Source of the DNA: Calothrix sp. PCC 7103
GTDB taxonomy: Bacteria > Cyanobacteriota > Cyanobacteriia > Cyanobacteriales > Nostocaceae
NCBI RefSeq assembly: GCF_000331305.1
Contig: NZ_KB217480.1
Span: 216,438-280,437 of the forward strand
Length of the DNA stretch: 64,000 bases
Reading direction: 5' to 3'
Shown here: piece by piece, positions 35,201-44,733 of the stretch
Numbering within the stretch: the first letter of the stretch is position 1
Layout of the letters: the number at the start of each line of letters is the position of its first letter
Notes under the pieces: generated by a model
The model's input: the letters and a program-made list of their open reading frames with translations, nothing else
Databases searched by the model: none
Told to the model about the DNA's origin: nothing
Program-made: the position numbers and the translations under genes

Positions 35201-35668
35201 TTATATAACAAGTGGATTCTCATCTTTTAAGCATATTTCTAACAAAGATGCTGTTTTTATTCTCAAAGCAGCAGATTTGCGGATTGATATATTCTTGTTA
35301 TACACTCCCCATTCTTCAAAAAACGATGGTACATTATCCATCCCAAAAACTTTATAATTATCTGCACTATTATGATATAGTTCTTCAAGAAAACAAGGAT
35401 TTTCTAAAAGTATTAAATTTAAGGAAATATTGTTTAATACTTCAATAGGACAACATTCAAACTCGAATAATTCTTTTAATGTATCTGGTGGAGTATTTGG
35501 ATTTTTAGCAACCGCGCGCAGAATACTTTTCGACTTCTCATATTGCGGTGGCATTTCTTTCAAGTACGAGTCATCATTATAGAGAGAAAGCAACATTGTT
35601 GATTTCTCCTTTAATGCTAACTCTTGGAGAACTTCTGCGGGTGTATTGTTATCTAATACTACTTCCAT
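35201..35668 (-). CDS. LRV-repeat protein (155 aa)
   Basis: Contains an LRV-type repeat, VAKNPNTPPDTLKELFEFE, and a degenerate one at the N terminus (LDNNTPAEVLQELALKE). The remainder is helical and acidic. It is related in style to the 80-aa protein at 26552. Such repeats bind other proteins; no catalytic motif is visible. The ATG at 35668 begins MEVVLDNNTPAEV, plausible as a native start. Confidence 0.55.
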   Translation of the reverse strand: MEVVLDNNTPAEVLQELALKEKSTMLLSLYNDDSYLKEMPPQYEKSKSILRAVAKNPNTPPDTLKELFEFECCPIEVLNNISLNLILLENPCFLEELYHNSADNYKVFGMDNVPSFFEEWGVYNKNISIRKSAALRIKTASLLEICLKDENPLVI

Positions 35669-35903
35669 ATATTGTTACTTTTTTTCAGGCGCCGCTTTAT
35701 CATATACACAAATTAGCAGTATTACTCATAGATACAAATGTACACAATTACAGGCGCCAACACTGATAAATATCTAGATACTCAGGTATCTAGATATTTG
35801 GTGACAGGCGCCTTCCTCACCCAAAATATTTTCCCGTAATTTCATGGCAAAAGAGGACGTATGAACTACATCCTCTTTATGGTGTTACCGCGCGCTATTA
35901 AAA

Positions 35904-36413
35904 TTAGTTGTTAAAAATACCATTTAGAACGATTTGCTCAGGTGACATATCATAAGATTTAACGTAAGACAATTCCATCCAAGTAACGGCGCCTACTACA
36001 CCATCACCTGCTAGGTGACGGTCTTTTTGAAATTTGATAACAGCAGCTTTAGTATTGGAACCAAATATACCATCAATGTTGGTAAAGCTAGAATCACTAT
36101 GAGCAATTTCAAGGTCTTCTTTGAGTAAATTCTGAAGATTTTTAACTTCTTGTCCAGTAGAACCTTGCTTCAACACTGGTCGCTTCAATACCCATACTTG
36201 ACGCTCAATTGCAGCTTCAGTTTCATAACCAACAACACCATCAACTTTTACTGAATTTTGTTGTTGAAATTTAACTACAGCATCCTTGGTCTTGGCGCCA
36301 AACACACCATCAACGGCGCCTGTGTAATATTTGAGAATAGTTAAGTCTTGTTGTAAATCGCGTACAGCGGCGCCAGTTGAACCAAGTTTAAGAGTAGCAA
36401 ATGCAGTAGGCAT
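35904..36413 (-). CDS. Tandem peptidoglycan-binding (PG_binding_1) domain protein
   Basis: A 169-residue protein made of two PG_binding_1 domains: LKLGSTGAAVRDLQQDL...VDGVFGAKTKDAVVKFQ at residues 8-60, and LKQGSTGQEVKNLQNLL...IDGIFGSNTKAAVIKFQ at residues 80-135. The D-G-x-F-G-x-x-T motif is present in both. There is no signal peptide and no attached hydrolase, so it may be exported by another route or be an accessory wall-binding protein. A short C-terminal tail (SPEQIVLNGIFNN) follows. Confidence 0.85.
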   Translation of the reverse strand: MPTAFATLKLGSTGAAVRDLQQDLTILKYYTGAVDGVFGAKTKDAVVKFQQQNSVKVDGVVGYETEAAIERQVWVLKRPVLKQGSTGQEVKNLQNLLKEDLEIAHSDSSFTNIDGIFGSNTKAAVIKFQKDRHLAGDGVVGAVTWMELSYVKSYDMSPEQIVLNGIFNN

Positions 36414-36547
36414 AATTGTAATTGTTTAATGTGGTTGCTTACATGCGATGACTACATTTAAGACTTCGGTTGTTACGGAAAGCAGTCAAAAGATTTTTTA
36501 GGTAAGTTTATACTATAGTGCCTGTCTCTACCCTTCATATCCTTAAA

Positions 36548-36612
36548 ACGTTATCAAAGTGCTATTTCTGAATTTTTCGAGTTACGAGTGTTTTTTTGAC
36601 GTGGCGCCTAAT
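36548..36612 (+). repeat. Dispersed repeat R2, copy 2
   Basis: Match to 33361-33425 (TTATCAAAG-GCTA-TT-TGAATTTTTCGAGTTACG). It ends in GTGGCGCCT about 40 bases before the nuclease gene at 36651, so here it may contribute to its leader. Confidence 0.6.
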
Positions 36613-36650
36613 CTAGTAATATGTACTTGTATATAGTCAGATGTTGATAT

Positions 36651-37682
36651 ATGCTTGCAGGCGCCGCTCTACGCAAAACATCTACTGGTCATGAGTTCTC
36701 ATCGGAGTACGCACTCGAAGAGTTTGTTTGGGGAAACTTAGAACAATTGTTTCAACTTAAACCTGTTGCACGTCAACATCCTGCAAAGGGGGAGTTTTGC
36801 GACATCCTCGCTGTAAATAACAAACAGCTATCAATACTCGAACTGAAGAACACCGAAGATAGATATGTTGTCCAGCAACTAACACGCTACTACGATAATT
36901 TACTCGATACTAAACCGTTTGCACAACAGATAGATTACAACTTGCCAGTAAAATTAATAGCCCTGGCGCCGACTTTTCACCGTCATAACTATATTGACCG
37001 TAAGCATTGTAAATTAGATATAGATTTTGTACAAGTTACTGTAGTTCAGAGATTACAAGACTTTTACTTGCAGCTTATAAATGTAGATACTAACGTTAGT
37101 ACTGAAATTCAAATTCCTTATCAGGAGCTTGATATTAACAGTACATGTCGTAATGTTGGGGCGCCACCGCAGTTGTTGTTGGATTGGTTGGGCGCTGTTC
37201 CAGGTGATGAGCAAATTGCAATATTAAAGATGCGTGAGAAGATTTTAGGTTTTGACGCGCGGGTTAAAGAGGATGTCGAAGCTAAAAAGATTATTCGTTA
37301 CACTGGTAAAGGTAAAATAGTTGCCGAAATATGTTTTGAGAAAAAAGCTAATAAACCTGTTGTGTTTTTATGGTTGCCTATTCCAAGTTCACTCCAAGGT
37401 AATAGTAAAGAGCAAGTAAGTAGAGTTCGATTATGGATTGAAGGCGCCTGTGTTGCCCATGTTGCTCATATACCAAATGGTCTTGGAAAAATGAAACTTC
37501 AATCTGAGTGGGATTTGATACCAGCGGACAAGCGACCTGTACTAATGCAAAGTCTTTCTTATAAATCATTAGTTCCTGTCCCTATTCACTGGTACAAAAG
37601 ACTTAGAGAAAGTTGTAACATTTCTAATTATCTTGAATTTATGGTTGATTTGGCTTTGTCTAGATGGCTTGCTCGCATATAA
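36651..37682 (+). CDS. NucS/DUF91-type PD-(D/E)XK endonuclease-like protein
   Basis: A 343-residue protein. Residues about 15-85 carry a PD-(D/E)XK-like nuclease core: VWGNLEQLFQLKP, GEFCDILAVNN (catalytic Asp), and LSILELKNTEDRYVVQQLTR (the E-x-K motif, then the Gln/Tyr helix). This matches NucS/DUF91-type nucleases. Residues 190-343 form a second, unrecognised domain. It probably cuts DNA, possibly in repair or defence. An ATG with the family-like start precedes the domain by only 14 residues. GGCGCC is present four times, so it is long resident. Confidence 0.65.
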   Translation: MLAGAALRKTSTGHEFSSEYALEEFVWGNLEQLFQLKPVARQHPAKGEFCDILAVNNKQLSILELKNTEDRYVVQQLTRYYDNLLDTKPFAQQIDYNLPVKLIALAPTFHRHNYIDRKHCKLDIDFVQVTVVQRLQDFYLQLINVDTNVSTEIQIPYQELDINSTCRNVGAPPQLLLDWLGAVPGDEQIAILKMREKILGFDARVKEDVEAKKIIRYTGKGKIVAEICFEKKANKPVVFLWLPIPSSLQGNSKEQVSRVRLWIEGACVAHVAHIPNGLGKMKLQSEWDLIPADKRPVLMQSLSYKSLVPVPIHWYKRLRESCNISNYLEFMVDLALSRWLARI

Positions 37683-37754
37683 GATACTTGAATTCATAAG
37701 GCACCGATACCTAATCCAGATACTTAAACATTTCAAGGAGTTTAACTAATAAAT

Positions 37755-37835
37755 ATGAGCAACGAATTTGAATCATTAAAAAATGAAGAAATTGTATCTA
37801 TTAATAATCAACAGGTTGGACGATTTTATATGTAA
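37755..37835 (+). CDS. Truncated small ORF (26 aa)
   Basis: MSNEFESLKNEEIVSINNQQ then VGRFYM and stop. AAGGAG lies about 20 bases upstream. The last codons coincide with the start of repeat R1 (TTTTATATGTAAGCTTCTATACT), so the original gene was probably cut by that repeat. Function unknown. Confidence 0.3.
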   Translation: MSNEFESLKNEEIVSINNQQVGRFYM

Positions 37836-37846
37836 GCTTCTATACT
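37817..37846 (+). promoter_or_regulatory. Dispersed repeat R1, copy 2 (degenerate -35)
   Basis: TGGACG, 18 bases, TATACT (37841-37846) in the context TATGTAAGCTTCTATACTAAT shared with 33441-33461. It points toward convergent genes, with no plus-strand gene directly downstream. Confidence 0.4.
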
Positions 37847-37923
37847 AATCTCCTATTTTTTGGTCACTAGTTTTCTAATGGAGAAACGCGCGTATATGCG
37901 CGTCTCTACAAACCAATATTTAA

Positions 37924-38936
37924 CTATTCAGTTGTGGTTTGATAAATTTGCCGCAATTCATCTACTGTAGCCGTAGTTTCTATTGCTTCTAATATTGCTT
38001 CTAAAGTATCAACATCCTCGATTGCTTCAATTTCTGGTAATAAATCTCGACCCTTATCACCAAACTTAAGCCTCAATCCCAAAGATATACCCTTTATAAA
38101 TGTTTCTTTTTTAGCTTCCTTTTTACCTTCCTCTTTACCTTTCTCTCTTGCATTCCTTTCAATAGAAGTGACATATTTCATACTTTGCCTTGCCTCCAGT
38201 TGTTGTACTTCTCTATCAAACTCTGCTTCCAACTCTGCTGGTAATGTCATCATCCAGTCAATGAAAGCAAATAAATTAATAACGTCTTGTTCTTCCAACC
38301 CCTGTTCGTACAACCTCCGTACTAATGCCAGTTTTTGTACTTTACGCTCGTTACGGTCACTGGTAGTATTGAGTGCTGCCAGGTGTGCCATAATTACAGT
38401 AGCAAAGGGGTTTCCGTCGTTTTCAAGCTCCGATAATCTTTGCTGATAATCTACTAATTTAACAATTGGGAACTGAAATTCAACGAACACCCAAATAAAT
38501 CGTAACCAAACTGCGACGGTCTCCAATTTGGGTTACTATCTGCGAGAACTGCGACAGACATTACGGATTTTTTATATTTATCGTAGATGCGATAGTTATA
38601 AACATACATCCGCGCGGCAAATTCTTGTTCTTCTTGAGATTGCACCTCGACATGCACTAATATCCACTTTTCTTCACCGTTCTTTAAATATAATTTTACT
38701 AACTTGTCCGCAAAACGGCGCCCAATTTCTGCATCTTTAGTTACTTCCTGCAATTCCTTATCGAGAAATTCAATTTTTTTCGTCCAGTCAATTTGGCTAT
38801 GAGCAGCAGGAAAGAAGAATAGCATGAATTCTTCAAAGTAGTCTTGTAAAATATCTTTCCAAGGAGAATCATACTTGGTTAATGGATTTTTTGGTTTATT
38901 ATCGTTAGTCTCTTGAGCTTCATTATTATTTGTCAT
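37924..38936 (-). pseudogene. Rpn-family PD-(D/E)XK nuclease, frameshifted
   Basis: The N-terminal part (38936-38454) has the Rpn/PDDEXK pattern: SPWKDILQDYFEEFMLFFFP, DKELQEVTKDAEIGRRFADK and ILVHVEVQSQEEQEFAARMY, with the E-V-Q active-site region. The frame closes at 38454, but the continuation (EFQFPIVKLVDYQQRLSELE) is open from about 38526 down to 37924. It includes the usual KEEGKKEAKKE hinge and the C-terminal helices. Insertion of one C near 38470-38476 would join them into a protein of about 335 residues. Rpn proteins promote recombination; this copy is broken or its sequence has a one-base error. Confidence 0.75.
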
Positions 38937-39230
38937 ATTAGTAAATAATTATAATTTAGACAAAATCTAATAATCTAATATACGATTAAATGGCGCCTGT
39001 TCCTCTTTACAGTTCTGTACGTAAGTTTCTATACCACCTACCGTCGTGCTAACCAGGTGGTAATTACACCAATAGTTGTGTAACAGGGGTTATGGATATC
39101 CAGGTACTCAAGTATTTAGGTACGCAGGATAAGGCGCCTGTTCCTCTTGACAATTTTATATAGGAGCTTCTATACTAATGCCCGTTATCCTAGCTTGTGC
39201 TAATTATTACCGCAGACTAAATAACAGAAT
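38937..39230. other. Intergenic region with two R1 repeats
   Basis: Holds R1-like elements at about 39008-39037 (TTTACA-N18-TATACC) and 39147-39176. No gene. Confidence 0.4.
39147..39176 (+). promoter_or_regulatory. Sigma-70-type promoter in dispersed repeat R1, best copy
   Basis: TTGACA (39147-39152), 18 bases, TATACT (39171-39176): a full -35 and near-consensus -10. The downstream R1 part continues to about 39242 and then joins the Roco/EAD1 remnant, so it could drive that remnant. Confidence 0.6.
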
Positions 39231-39922
39231 GGTAATGCATTAATAAAGATGAAACGCGCGTTGAAGTCATAGAAAATTACAATCAGCGAGAGATTAAAGT
39301 TAGCGCTTCTGGAAACCGTAAAAAAGAACTACTTGCGGTTGTCACCCATGAAATAGAGAAAATTCATCAATCCTTTGAGCGTTTGCAATTTCAAACTTTA
39401 GTTCCTTGTAACTGTACACAATGCTTAGGAACTGAAAATCCTTATACTTACCCTTTAGAAAAATTACATAAACGTTTAAAAGCGGGTGTATATGAAGTTC
39501 AATGTGACAACAGCTATAAAGACGTAGATGTTCGTAGATTAATTGACGACGTTAATTTACCGCGCGCTTCAGAATATAGAGAATCTCAACCTCAAGACAC
39601 ACCATTGCAAAGAGAATTAGAAAGAGAAAAACAAAAATCATTAAATATAAATCAAATCATTAAATTATCTGGACAACAGCGTAAAAAACTGTTAAATGCT
39701 TTACTAGATGCTTTCCCCACTAAATTTTTATTAAAACAACTATTATCATTTGAACTTGATAAAAAGTTAGAATCATTTGCGGGTGGTGATAATTTGCAAG
39801 AAGTTGTCTTTAATGTAATAGAAACAGCAGAAGCTGAGGGATGGCTTGAAGAATTAGTTTGTAGTGCTAAAGAGTCTAACCCTAAAAATGCACTCTTAAT
39901 TGCTATCACTCAAGAGTTGTAA
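39231..39922 (+). pseudogene. C-terminal remnant of a Roco/COR-type protein with EAD1 domain
   Basis: From about 39234 the frame reads ETRVEVIENYNQREIKVSAS, then HEIEKIHQSFERLQFQTLVP and CNCTQC, the zinc-knuckle-like C-terminal region of cyanobacterial COR (Roco) GTPases. The last 90 residues (LSGQQRKKLLNALLDAFPTK, GGDNLQEVVFNVIETAEAEG) are an effector-associated domain 1 (EAD1), an adaptor that pairs with matching EADs on caspase, trypsin or other effectors. The GTPase and LRR parts are gone, and no ATG or GTG exists in the frame before a TTG at 39383. The 5' edge coincides with repeat R1, so truncation happened there. Confidence 0.65.
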
Positions 39923-40102
39923 ACACATACAATTACTATAAATAATATCAACCCCGTTGACATTTAAACATCTAAATATTTCAAAAGGCGCCTGTAAGTT
40001 ACAGAACTCAAGGATTAAATAAGCATGGTTAACAGGCGCCAATTCTCAAATACTTAGATACTTTAACATTTGAATATTGAAAATACAGGCGCCTTATCTA
40101 TT

Positions 40103-40450
40103 TTATTTGACAAGTTCGAGCAAACCAGACATTTCTAATACTTTTTCACTCCAAGTTACACTAACCTCTGCAACTTTTAATAGTTCCGCTTCTTGCTCAG
40201 TAATAGTTAACCAATTATGGCGCCAAAAAAGTAATTGTTTCTGAAGTTCATTAAATTCTGTACTTTCTTGCTGTAACAAAGAAACATAAAGTATACTTTC
40301 GTCGAGGATAACCGAAGCTACCTCACGATTTTCGCTTCCTCGAAGTAACCATCCTTTAAAGCGCGATAACCCTGACGCAAGCTCGCCCAGTTGCTGTTGA
40401 CGACTGAGACGTAAAAATGATTTTTCGATTGCATTCCAATCTGGCATCAT
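40103..40450 (-). CDS. Partner protein of a DUF5674 gene (115 aa)
   Basis: Starts MMPDWNAIEKSFLRLSRQQQ with GGAGGA directly upstream inside the preceding gene. The stop and start overlap (ATGA), so the two genes are translationally coupled. Helical and polar, no recognised domain. Small coupled pairs with DUF5674 in cyanobacteria look like toxin-antitoxin modules. Which member is the toxin is not clear from sequence. Confidence 0.55.
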   Translation of the reverse strand: MMPDWNAIEKSFLRLSRQQQLGELASGLSRFKGWLLRGSENREVASVILDESILYVSLLQQESTEFNELQKQLLFWRHNWLTITEQEAELLKVAEVSVTWSEKVLEMSGLLELVK

Positions 40451-40782
40451 ATTCCTCCGAGTAATCTATTTGTAACTACAGTTATTCGTTCTCTGAGTTC
40501 TGGAGACTGTATTATCATTGTACGATTATTTTGACTGGGGCGTATGTTAATTATTGATTCAAAGTAGATTGTTTGCGTGTAAGGATTCCAATCGGCGCCC
40601 CATAAGTCACGTTGTCTACTTCCATCGTCTAGTAACACTTCTTCGCATTGATAATGTTTTTCGCTTCCACCTGCTAGTATTTCACGTTCAATATCAACAA
40701 CTATTTTAATATATACTCCCCAAATCTTTAACATATCCAATAACTGTTTATTAGTTGCACGTTCGCGAATTATATAAATCAT
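40447..40782 (-). CDS. DUF5674-family protein, possible toxin-antitoxin component
   Basis: A 111-residue protein from the ATG at 40782, preceded by GAGGAG. It reads MIYIIRERATNKQLLDML..., KIVVDIEREILAGGSEKHY, then LWGADWNPYTQTIYFESIIN, which is the DUF5674 pattern. The conserved Asp, His and W-G-A-D-W block could form a catalytic or binding site. First gene of a two-gene operon with 40103-40450. Biochemical activity unknown. Confidence 0.65.
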   Translation of the reverse strand: MIYIIRERATNKQLLDMLKIWGVYIKIVVDIEREILAGGSEKHYQCEEVLLDDGSRQRDLWGADWNPYTQTIYFESIINIRPSQNNRTMIIQSPELRERITVVTNRLLGGI

Positions 40783-40990
40783 TTTTCTCCTCATCTGCAC
40801 CTGTAATTATTATATATTTAACGGTTATTTATTTATACTTTTTCAATCAACTTTTAATGTTAAAAATAAAGTATACTTTTAAAATATGAGCAGTTTTTCC
40901 ACGCTTTTATGTGTGGCACCTAACCAACCTAAGTACAGTTATTTAACTGTGGTGATTAGCAGCGTGTGTATGTCCGTTCAGATAGACTAG

Positions 40991-43990
40991 TTACACGTCG
41001 TTATTCGCTTCATCCTTGGCTAACCACTTGGAGAAGATATAAGAGCGCCTATCGTTAGGATTTTTGATGGTGTAAAATCTTTGTCTATCTCCGGCGCCGT
41101 CGCGTCCACCAACTTTGAGTTTTAGCCCAAGCTTTTTAATGAGTTGTCGCAAAACTTGTATGGGCGTGGCGCCCTTAGAGATTGTTACTCCTAATAAATC
41201 TTTGATTTCGCTACGGTACTGTAATGCTTTAGACAAAAGAACTTGCATGTCTTCGTCATTACCACGGAACACTCTGTCAGTTTGAGCAAGTATCGCTGGA
41301 ATGCCCAATAATTCCAATGTTGCGACGCTCGCAGTCCAGGTACTGCGATTAAAATCTGGTATGAATACTCGGTTTGAGCTTTCAGCGAGGATTTTCTCTA
41401 CAACTTTTCTGTCACGTTCAAGTAGATATGGGCGCCCAACTGTCAGATAGTAATGCAGTCTTATTGCGGGGTAAAACCCATTATCATCAGATGCTACCAA
41501 ATCAGCGGAAACGTCCAATGAATAACGTTGAGACAATTCATATTTCTTCTCTATGTAACGCTCTTGTTGAGTCTTAGCCTTCTTTGTAAGTAGCGCTTCA
41601 TACTCTGATATGGTCATTTCACTGATATCTTGTTCTGCTACTTCGTTACAGTACTCAATGTAGTTATTCTCCTTCATGGCTGTGAGTTCCATAGAGATTT
41701 GTTCCTCTTTATCCTCGTCGGGGAGATTTTCTTCTGGCGCCTCAATTACTGTATGCCCTTCTAATTTTAAGGCTGCAAGAATTGAAGTGTTGTAATCTTT
41801 CATACTAGCGTTGACACGGGCGCCCATTTTTGCCCAAATTGTAAGAGCAGTACCGTTGATGGTGTAGTTATTCCCATCGAAACCAATCAGGCTCAAAGTA
41901 GATTTAAATACTTTGTTTTGTCCAGAAATTAGCGATTTGTAGCTGACGGATTGATTACCAGCAAAACTTAGACCACGTGACGCAGCGTAGACATGCAGCG
42001 GTACAAGTTCACGCAATCTTGCAACCGCTTGGCAAGCAGAATTTACAGGGCTAACTCCTTGGAAAAATGCCCAAACAGAAGCAAAATGTCCTTGAATGTC
42101 AATACTTACCCCTGTTTCAATGGTCGGCGAGCATATCACAATGTCATACTGTGTAAGGATTACGTTGAGTTTGGAGATGCATCCCAATGCAGGGTGTCCT
42201 GGTTCGCGTATAGAATCCGAATCAATACGCAAGATTCTTAAATTGGGGAATAGTTGGCGCCATCTTGCCTCTAAATTAATCGTCCCAAATTTAGACTTTG
42301 CCTTCTGGGATTGGGTAATAACAAGTACTTTCTTACCATCTCTAATCTCTTTCTCCAATACAGCGAGCATTTGAGTTGATTTTTCATAGGAAGTTACCAG
42401 GCGCCCATTAACTGGTTTCCACTCGTTTAAAACTATCCAAGGTTTAATGTCAATCTCAGCCAGCCCTAATACGAAATCAATGGACAAGTTGCTTAAATCA
42501 GCGTCCAGTAAAATTACGCCCCCATATGAAGAAGTAAGCGCGCCACGAAATAAGCCGCCTAATTGGTCAATTACTTCTGTTCTATGCTTTTTAATTTCAG
42601 TGGACGCGGTTAAAGTATGCCAGAACACTTGTTCAGACTCGTCCACTATTACAAGGGCATCCTTCCAATTTTCCGCGTTGAACTGTGCTTGGCTAAGAGG
42701 GTGCAGGCTATCAACACATAACCCAAACCCAAAATAAGTTCTGGCGTCGTCGTTAATTTCTGTAACGTAATCCAGCCCGATACGTCCACATATTGATTGT
42801 CCTAACTGGATACGGTGAGTAATAAGTATTGTAGGAAGCCCTAAGCTGATTCGTAGAGCTACTATACTAATCAACAATTCGGTTTTACCTGTGCCCTTTG
42901 GAGATTTGATAGCAATTAACTTCTCTCCAGAAGGAAGCTGCATGGCGCCTAAAAATTCTTGGTTGATGGTTATAGAAACACCTGTAAGTCTTGATAAACC
43001 CCACGCTACCCATTGGTCATAAGTTAATGTCGCATGGATTTTTTCATAGGCGCCTATTCCGTGAGCCACTATAAAATCGTCCACTCCCTTTTGTTTACCA
43101 GGCAAGCAAGTAATCCGAGTATTGCAGCCTTTCTCCAAAAGTAAGAAGTACAGCCCGTTAATGGCCGTCTCCATACTTTTGATCTGAGCAGGTCTGTCCT
43201 CGTAGTCAAAACAAATGTTAATTTCCCGCTCTGGTGTGGAAAAATGCTGTAATTCAGGAATAAGCGCGCGCTCGCTAATTTCCCCGTTCTCTAAAACTCT
43301 CGACTTTCTGTACCCTGCGAATATTCCAGGTAACGCTATTGCAATATATCCCACTGTTAAAAGGGCGCCTGCTTTTTTCGCTCCCTCTGTAATTGTCATG
43401 GGAATATTGTTTACTTTTACCCACTCCCAAAAACTAATGGACGGAACATACTCGTCCACTGAATCCGAATAACTATATATATCCCTCTTTATGGACGGGG
43501 GCATTGGAACATCGTAACGTTCACTAATCTTCTCCCAAATGTGTAACGGAACATTCAGGAAAATCGCGCGCATGGGAACACCGAACGGATGTTCATATTT
43601 AATCTTCTTGTTTTCAACGGCGCCAAACCCGTTATGTTTGTTGCGAGGAGTGTCAGGCTTAAAGCTTCCCCATTGGTTTAAGGTGTAACCATTTAAAGGG
43701 TCGGCGCCGCTTACCCACCAGCCGCCATTTTCCAAATGACCATAACGGGTGCGGATACTTCGCCACTGAGCATCTGGATGAGTCCGCTTTGTAACGGCGC
43801 CTGGGTCGGGGATTAAATATTCATAAACCTCGTCCCCCAGAAGGGATTTTACATTGAGGGCGATTATCTCAGGGTCAACACCACTTTCTACCCATTCGGT
43901 AAAGTGAGCTTCGGTAATGTGAGGCGCCTTGGTTGAAAAAAGCTGACTAATTTTCTCTGTGAGTGGACGTTCGAGGGAAGCGGCTAGCAT
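40991..43990 (-). CDS. Plasmid replication protein, CyRepA1 family
   Basis: A 999-residue initiator-like protein. Residues about 190-320 form a DUF3854/TOPRIM-type primase domain: Glu in PMTITEGAKKAGAL (about residue 202), the D-x-D-like NICFDYEDRP (about 260), and GVDDFIVAHG. From about 355 follows an SF-type helicase domain with Walker A SPKGTGKTE (363-371), a Walker B-like LVIVDESEQ, and a later arginine-finger region (CQAVARLRELVP). The order primase then helicase matches CyRepA1 of large cyanobacterial plasmids. It is expected to open and prime the origin; the origin should lie near, but no iterons were recognised. An XRE gene precedes it. Confidence 0.85.
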   Translation of the reverse strand: MLAASLERPLTEKISQLFSTKAPHITEAHFTEWVESGVDPEIIALNVKSLLGDEVYEYLIPDPGAVTKRTHPDAQWRSIRTRYGHLENGGWWVSGADPLNGYTLNQWGSFKPDTPRNKHNGFGAVENKKIKYEHPFGVPMRAIFLNVPLHIWEKISERYDVPMPPSIKRDIYSYSDSVDEYVPSISFWEWVKVNNIPMTITEGAKKAGALLTVGYIAIALPGIFAGYRKSRVLENGEISERALIPELQHFSTPEREINICFDYEDRPAQIKSMETAINGLYFLLLEKGCNTRITCLPGKQKGVDDFIVAHGIGAYEKIHATLTYDQWVAWGLSRLTGVSITINQEFLGAMQLPSGEKLIAIKSPKGTGKTELLISIVALRISLGLPTILITHRIQLGQSICGRIGLDYVTEINDDARTYFGFGLCVDSLHPLSQAQFNAENWKDALVIVDESEQVFWHTLTASTEIKKHRTEVIDQLGGLFRGALTSSYGGVILLDADLSNLSIDFVLGLAEIDIKPWIVLNEWKPVNGRLVTSYEKSTQMLAVLEKEIRDGKKVLVITQSQKAKSKFGTINLEARWRQLFPNLRILRIDSDSIREPGHPALGCISKLNVILTQYDIVICSPTIETGVSIDIQGHFASVWAFFQGVSPVNSACQAVARLRELVPLHVYAASRGLSFAGNQSVSYKSLISGQNKVFKSTLSLIGFDGNNYTINGTALTIWAKMGARVNASMKDYNTSILAALKLEGHTVIEAPEENLPDEDKEEQISMELTAMKENNYIEYCNEVAEQDISEMTISEYEALLTKKAKTQQERYIEKKYELSQRYSLDVSADLVASDDNGFYPAIRLHYYLTVGRPYLLERDRKVVEKILAESSNRVFIPDFNRSTWTASVATLELLGIPAILAQTDRVFRGNDEDMQVLLSKALQYRSEIKDLLGVTISKGATPIQVLRQLIKKLGLKLKVGGRDGAGDRQRFYTIKNPNDRRSYIFSKWLAKDEANNDV

Positions 43991-44151
43991 GATGCGGCGC
44001 CTCCTTCGCTTTTTAACTCAACAGCAACAGGTGTACGTATTGTACTTTCGGAGTGTACTACGCTAAAATTCATAGTAATGGTAATTAGGCGGTTTATGCC
44101 CCTTAACTCTTTAGGTAGTCTTGTGCTTTGTTGTAGCAAAGCTGCTACCCG

Positions 44152-44183
44152 GAAACCCTGGTTGTTGTAGCAACTGGGGTTTC
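44152..44183. terminator. Strong hairpin upstream of the replication gene
   Basis: GAAACCC (44152-44158) pairs with GGGTTTC (44177-44183), with an inner GTTG/CAAC stem, followed on + by TGTTTTAAAT. A smaller hairpin GTAGCA-AAGC-TGCTAC precedes it. It lies between the XRE gene and CyRepA1. It may terminate plus-strand RNA or act in the CyRepA1 leader. Confidence 0.5.
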
Positions 44184-44241
44184 TGTTTTAAATACTCGCA
44201 TGAATGCTTCGTTATATCCTACTAATAACAACAGTAATAAA

Positions 44242-44580
44242 TCAAGTAATATTTTGAAATTTAGGTGGTATTTTAATTGACGGGCATTCAAGAAAATCTT
44301 CAACGCTCGTATTTAAGGCGCCGCATATCCCTTCCAGCTTTTCCATTGAGACGCTTGGAGGTGTAGTTTTTTCAATGGAACTAGGGTACTCACCACGTTC
44401 AAGATGTTGTATTAACTGGTAAGCACAACCCGCACGTGCAGCCAAAGATTGCATGGATTCTTTACCGCGCATAGCTCTTAACTTGGCGCCAAATTGTTTA
44501 TTCCATCGAATAGAACTAATCAATTGTTTGTTAATAATTATTAATTCTTCGCTTGAGTCACCAATACCGTTAACAATCAT
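44242..44580 (-). CDS. XRE-family regulator upstream of CyRepA1
   Basis: HTH core: GAKLRAMRGKESMQSLAARA, GCAYQLIQHLERGEYPS, then SMEKLEGICGALNTSVEDFL, a standard Cro/CI-like domain. The ATG at 44580 (MIVNGIGDSSEE) is taken; the frame is open to 44649 with other Met codons. It sits directly upstream of CyRepA1 on the same strand and may control copy number. The 19-bp palindrome at 44734-44752 is a plausible operator. It parallels the XRE plus large gene pair at 3.1-4.9 kb. Confidence 0.72.
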   Translation of the reverse strand: MIVNGIGDSSEELIIINKQLISSIRWNKQFGAKLRAMRGKESMQSLAARAGCAYQLIQHLERGEYPSSIEKTTPPSVSMEKLEGICGALNTSVEDFLECPSIKIPPKFQNIT

Positions 44581-44733
44581 GATAAACTGGGGACTACTAA
44601 TAGTATTAGTAGCACTAATAAAAATACACATATAAAGTATGACTGGCAAGGCGCCTCCAAAGCATCTGTATGAGCATATTTACTGGCGCCGACAATAAGG
44701 CTGTGGCTAGTTGGTGGGGTGGGCGCCTGTTTT

